Assembly (NCBI GenBank): GCA_003448685.1
Contig: DLXW01000242.1
Location: forward strand, 1,408 to 10,011
From: Cyanothece sp. UBA12306
Lineage (GTDB): Bacteria; Cyanobacteriota; Cyanobacteriia; Cyanobacteriales; Microcystaceae
Length of the DNA: 8,604 nt
Direction of reading: 5' to 3'
Shown: one piece after another, positions 7,274-8,604 of the stretch
Layout of the letters: each line of letters starts with the position of its first letter
Numbering within the stretch: position 1 is the stretch's first letter
Position numbers and translations under genes: made by a program
Notes under the pieces: generated by a model
What the model was told of the DNA's origin: nothing
The model's input: the letters and a program-made list of their open reading frames with translations, nothing else
The model's database searches: none

Positions 7274-8044
7274 ATGAAACTAGCCAAAAAAGCTGTTAAG
7301 TCTCTATTGCAAAAAGCTGGATACCAAATTCAGCCACTTGAATACCACAAACCAATTGCAGACAAACAAATCAATCAGCCAAAAGATCCCTTAGAATTTG
7401 ATTTTAGTCAACGGGCATTATCCATCTACCAAAAACACTGGGAACAAACAGTACAAACAGTAGAAGAACTCAAGAAAAAATATGAAAAGCCAGTCTTAGG
7501 AGAAATCCAAATTTGGCAAGCCATAGAACTTTTAGGTAGATGTATAGATCCTACAGACACCACCCTTTATTGTCTAAGTCAATTAACTCACTCATTGCAA
7601 GTTGTCGAAGGAATGGAGCAAGATGGAATTACCGATCCAGAATTATTAATAGCTGCTTTGGTTCATGACTTAGGAAAGATCCTATTGCTAACCGATGAAG
7701 CCCCAGAAAATGTAGTTTGTGTTAATACACCAATTGGCAACAATCAAGAAGGAATAGGATTAGACAATTGTGTGTTTCAATGGAATCATGATGAATATAT
7801 TTATGCTCGCTTAAAAGACTATCTACCGGATCATATTGCTTGGTTGCTTCGTTATCACAGTATACGGATTGCACAAAGTGAACCTTTCATGGATAATCGA
7901 GATAAGGATTATACAGAACGATATCTAATTCCTTTTAGGAAATATGATATTGGCACTAAATCAGTGTACAATTTACCTCAAAAAAATCTAGGAGATTATC
8001 ATCAACTCTTAGAACAGTTTTTTCCAAAAGCAATCGTATTTTAA
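7274..8044 (+). CDS. Inositol oxygenase (MIOX) family protein with N-terminal basic tag
   Basis: MIOX is an HD-domain mixed-valent di-iron enzyme that splits myo-inositol with O2 to D-glucuronate. From about residue 42 this 256-residue protein follows animal MIOX from memory. All six iron ligands are in order: H106 (LTHSLQ), H131 and D132 (HDLGK), H172 (WNHDEYIY), H195 (RYHS) and D225 (YDIGTK). Inositol-contact positions D92, K135, S196 and K229 also match. The first histidine spacing is the same as in human MIOX (25); the stretch between D132 and H172 is about 30 residues shorter. The human Gly-Asp pair near 141-142 aligns with C149-V150, so the substrate may differ. Residues 1-21 are a basic peptide shared with the methyltransferase upstream. 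The neighbours suggest cyclitol or sugar oxidation for a surface glycan rather than inositol catabolism. Family membership is strong; myo-inositol as substrate is uncertain. Confidence 0.9.
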   Translation: MKLAKKAVKSLLQKAGYQIQPLEYHKPIADKQINQPKDPLEFDFSQRALSIYQKHWEQTVQTVEELKKKYEKPVLGEIQIWQAIELLGRCIDPTDTTLYCLSQLTHSLQVVEGMEQDGITDPELLIAALVHDLGKILLLTDEAPENVVCVNTPIGNNQEGIGLDNCVFQWNHDEYIYARLKDYLPDHIAWLLRYHSIRIAQSEPFMDNRDKDYTERYLIPFRKYDIGTKSVYNLPQKNLGDYHQLLEQFFPKAIVF

Positions 8045-8083
8045 AACCCACTAGATTTGTTTCACCAGGGAGTACATTGATCA

Positions 8084-8599
8084 ATGTCTAAATTTATTTT
8101 GGGTGGAGGCATGACTGGGTTAGCGGCGAGTATAGCTTCAGGTCTTCCCATTTTTGAAGCCGTAAATGAACCAGGAGGAATTTGCTCATCTTACTACGTT
8201 AGACCTGGAACTAAAGAGCATTTATTTCAACTCCCTGATGATGGTGAAGCCTATCATTTTGAGATTGGTGGGGGACACTGGATATTTGGAGGAGATCCGG
8301 CAATTCTTCAATTCATTCGCAAGCTGAGTCCAGTCAGGAGTTATGCCAGACGTTCTTCTGTTTACTTTCAACAGCAAAATCTTTATGTCCCCTATCCAAT
8401 TCAGAATAATCTTAGGTTTCTCGATAAGAAATTAACCGAAAAAGCTTTATTAGAAATCTCCCAACCACGGGGAACATTTGCCACGATGAAAGGATGGTTA
8501 AAGGAAAGCTTTGGCCAGACATTATGTGACTTATTTTTTAATCCCTTTCATCAACTTTATACAGCAGGATTGTACGAAAAAATTGATGCGCTGAGCTAA
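8084..8599 (+). CDS. UDP-galactopyranose-mutase-like FAD protein, truncated C-terminally
   Basis: The N-terminus is a dinucleotide-binding fold: G7-GG-MT-G12 (GxGxxG), E25 as the expected ribose-binding acid, and PGG at 30-32. EIGGGHWIFGGDP (60-72) is the FAD/substrate-region signature of UDP-galactopyranose mutase and related protoporphyrinogen-oxidase-like flavoproteins. YVPYPIQNNLRFL and FFNPFHQLYTAGLYEKI follow, as in mutase-like proteins that redox-activate FAD to rearrange or oxidise sugar rings. Such proteins usually have 400 or more residues, but here a TAA at 8597-8599 ends the frame after 171. The match appears to stop after GLYEKI (about 8584), and the last four codons look unrelated. 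AGGGAG at 8067-8072 supports the ATG. The gene is 39 nt after the MIOX-like gene. It is either disrupted (mobile element or frameshift) or altered at a sequence edge; the true mutase reaction is unproven. Confidence 0.8.
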   Translation: MSKFILGGGMTGLAASIASGLPIFEAVNEPGGICSSYYVRPGTKEHLFQLPDDGEAYHFEIGGGHWIFGGDPAILQFIRKLSPVRSYARRSSVYFQQQNLYVPYPIQNNLRFLDKKLTEKALLEISQPRGTFATMKGWLKESFGQTLCDLFFNPFHQLYTAGLYEKIDALS

Positions 8600-8604
8600 T
8601 GTGT

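Noticed and set aside
1..8604. CRISPR array, tRNA or rRNA gene, or intact insertion sequence
   Set aside because: I saw no spaced direct repeats, no cloverleaf-like segment and no transposase; nearly all of the window is accounted for by the protein genes listed.

Overview
The window looks like part of a low-GC unicellular cyanobacterial chromosome, in the style of Crocosphaera, Cyanothece or Microcystis. The grounds are AT-rich sequence, two copies of the cyanobacterial HIP1 octamer GCGATCGC (2015-2022 and 3354-3361), a pentapeptide-repeat protein with a C-terminal domain I associate with cyanobacteria, and a lipid-A-disaccharide-synthase-related protein of a family common in cyanobacteria. 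The genus is inference.

Layout. Positions 2-325 (+) are the 3' part of a RidA-type deaminase gene whose start lies outside the window. A 97-nt convergent gap with a degenerate heptamer repeat separates it from a four-gene leftward cluster. In transcription order this is a CMP-sugar (acylneuraminate-type) cytidylyltransferase (4802-4125), a lipid-A-disaccharide-synthase-related glycosyltransferase-fold protein (4114-2837), a 12-helix MFS transporter (2811-1552) and a pentapeptide-repeat protein (1505-423). Gaps are 10, 25 and 46 nt, so co-transcription is plausible. A 218-nt divergent spacer (4803-5020) probably carries promoters for both directions.

The rightward cluster encodes four proteins: a Wzt-type ABC ATPase with a C-terminal glycan-recognition domain (5021-6223), a class I SAM methyltransferase (6306-7208), a homologue of myo-inositol oxygenase (7274-8044), and the N-terminal part of a UDP-galactopyranose-mutase-like FAD protein (8084-8599). 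The last is cut short by a stop five bases before the window end.

The most interesting part is 6306-8604. The inositol-oxygenase-like protein keeps all six di-iron ligands of animal MIOX (H106, H131, D132, H172, H195, D225) and most inositol-contacting residues. It sits in a surface-glycan setting rather than an inositol-catabolism setting. It and the unrelated methyltransferase upstream begin with the same gap-free 21-residue basic peptide (13 identities), which suggests a shared docking or membrane-tethering tag. My working model is that a membrane-associated set of enzymes oxidises, rearranges and methylates a sugar or cyclitol unit of a glycan that the ABC exporter then recognises and moves. 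That model is inference; the homologies and shared peptide are visible in the sequence.
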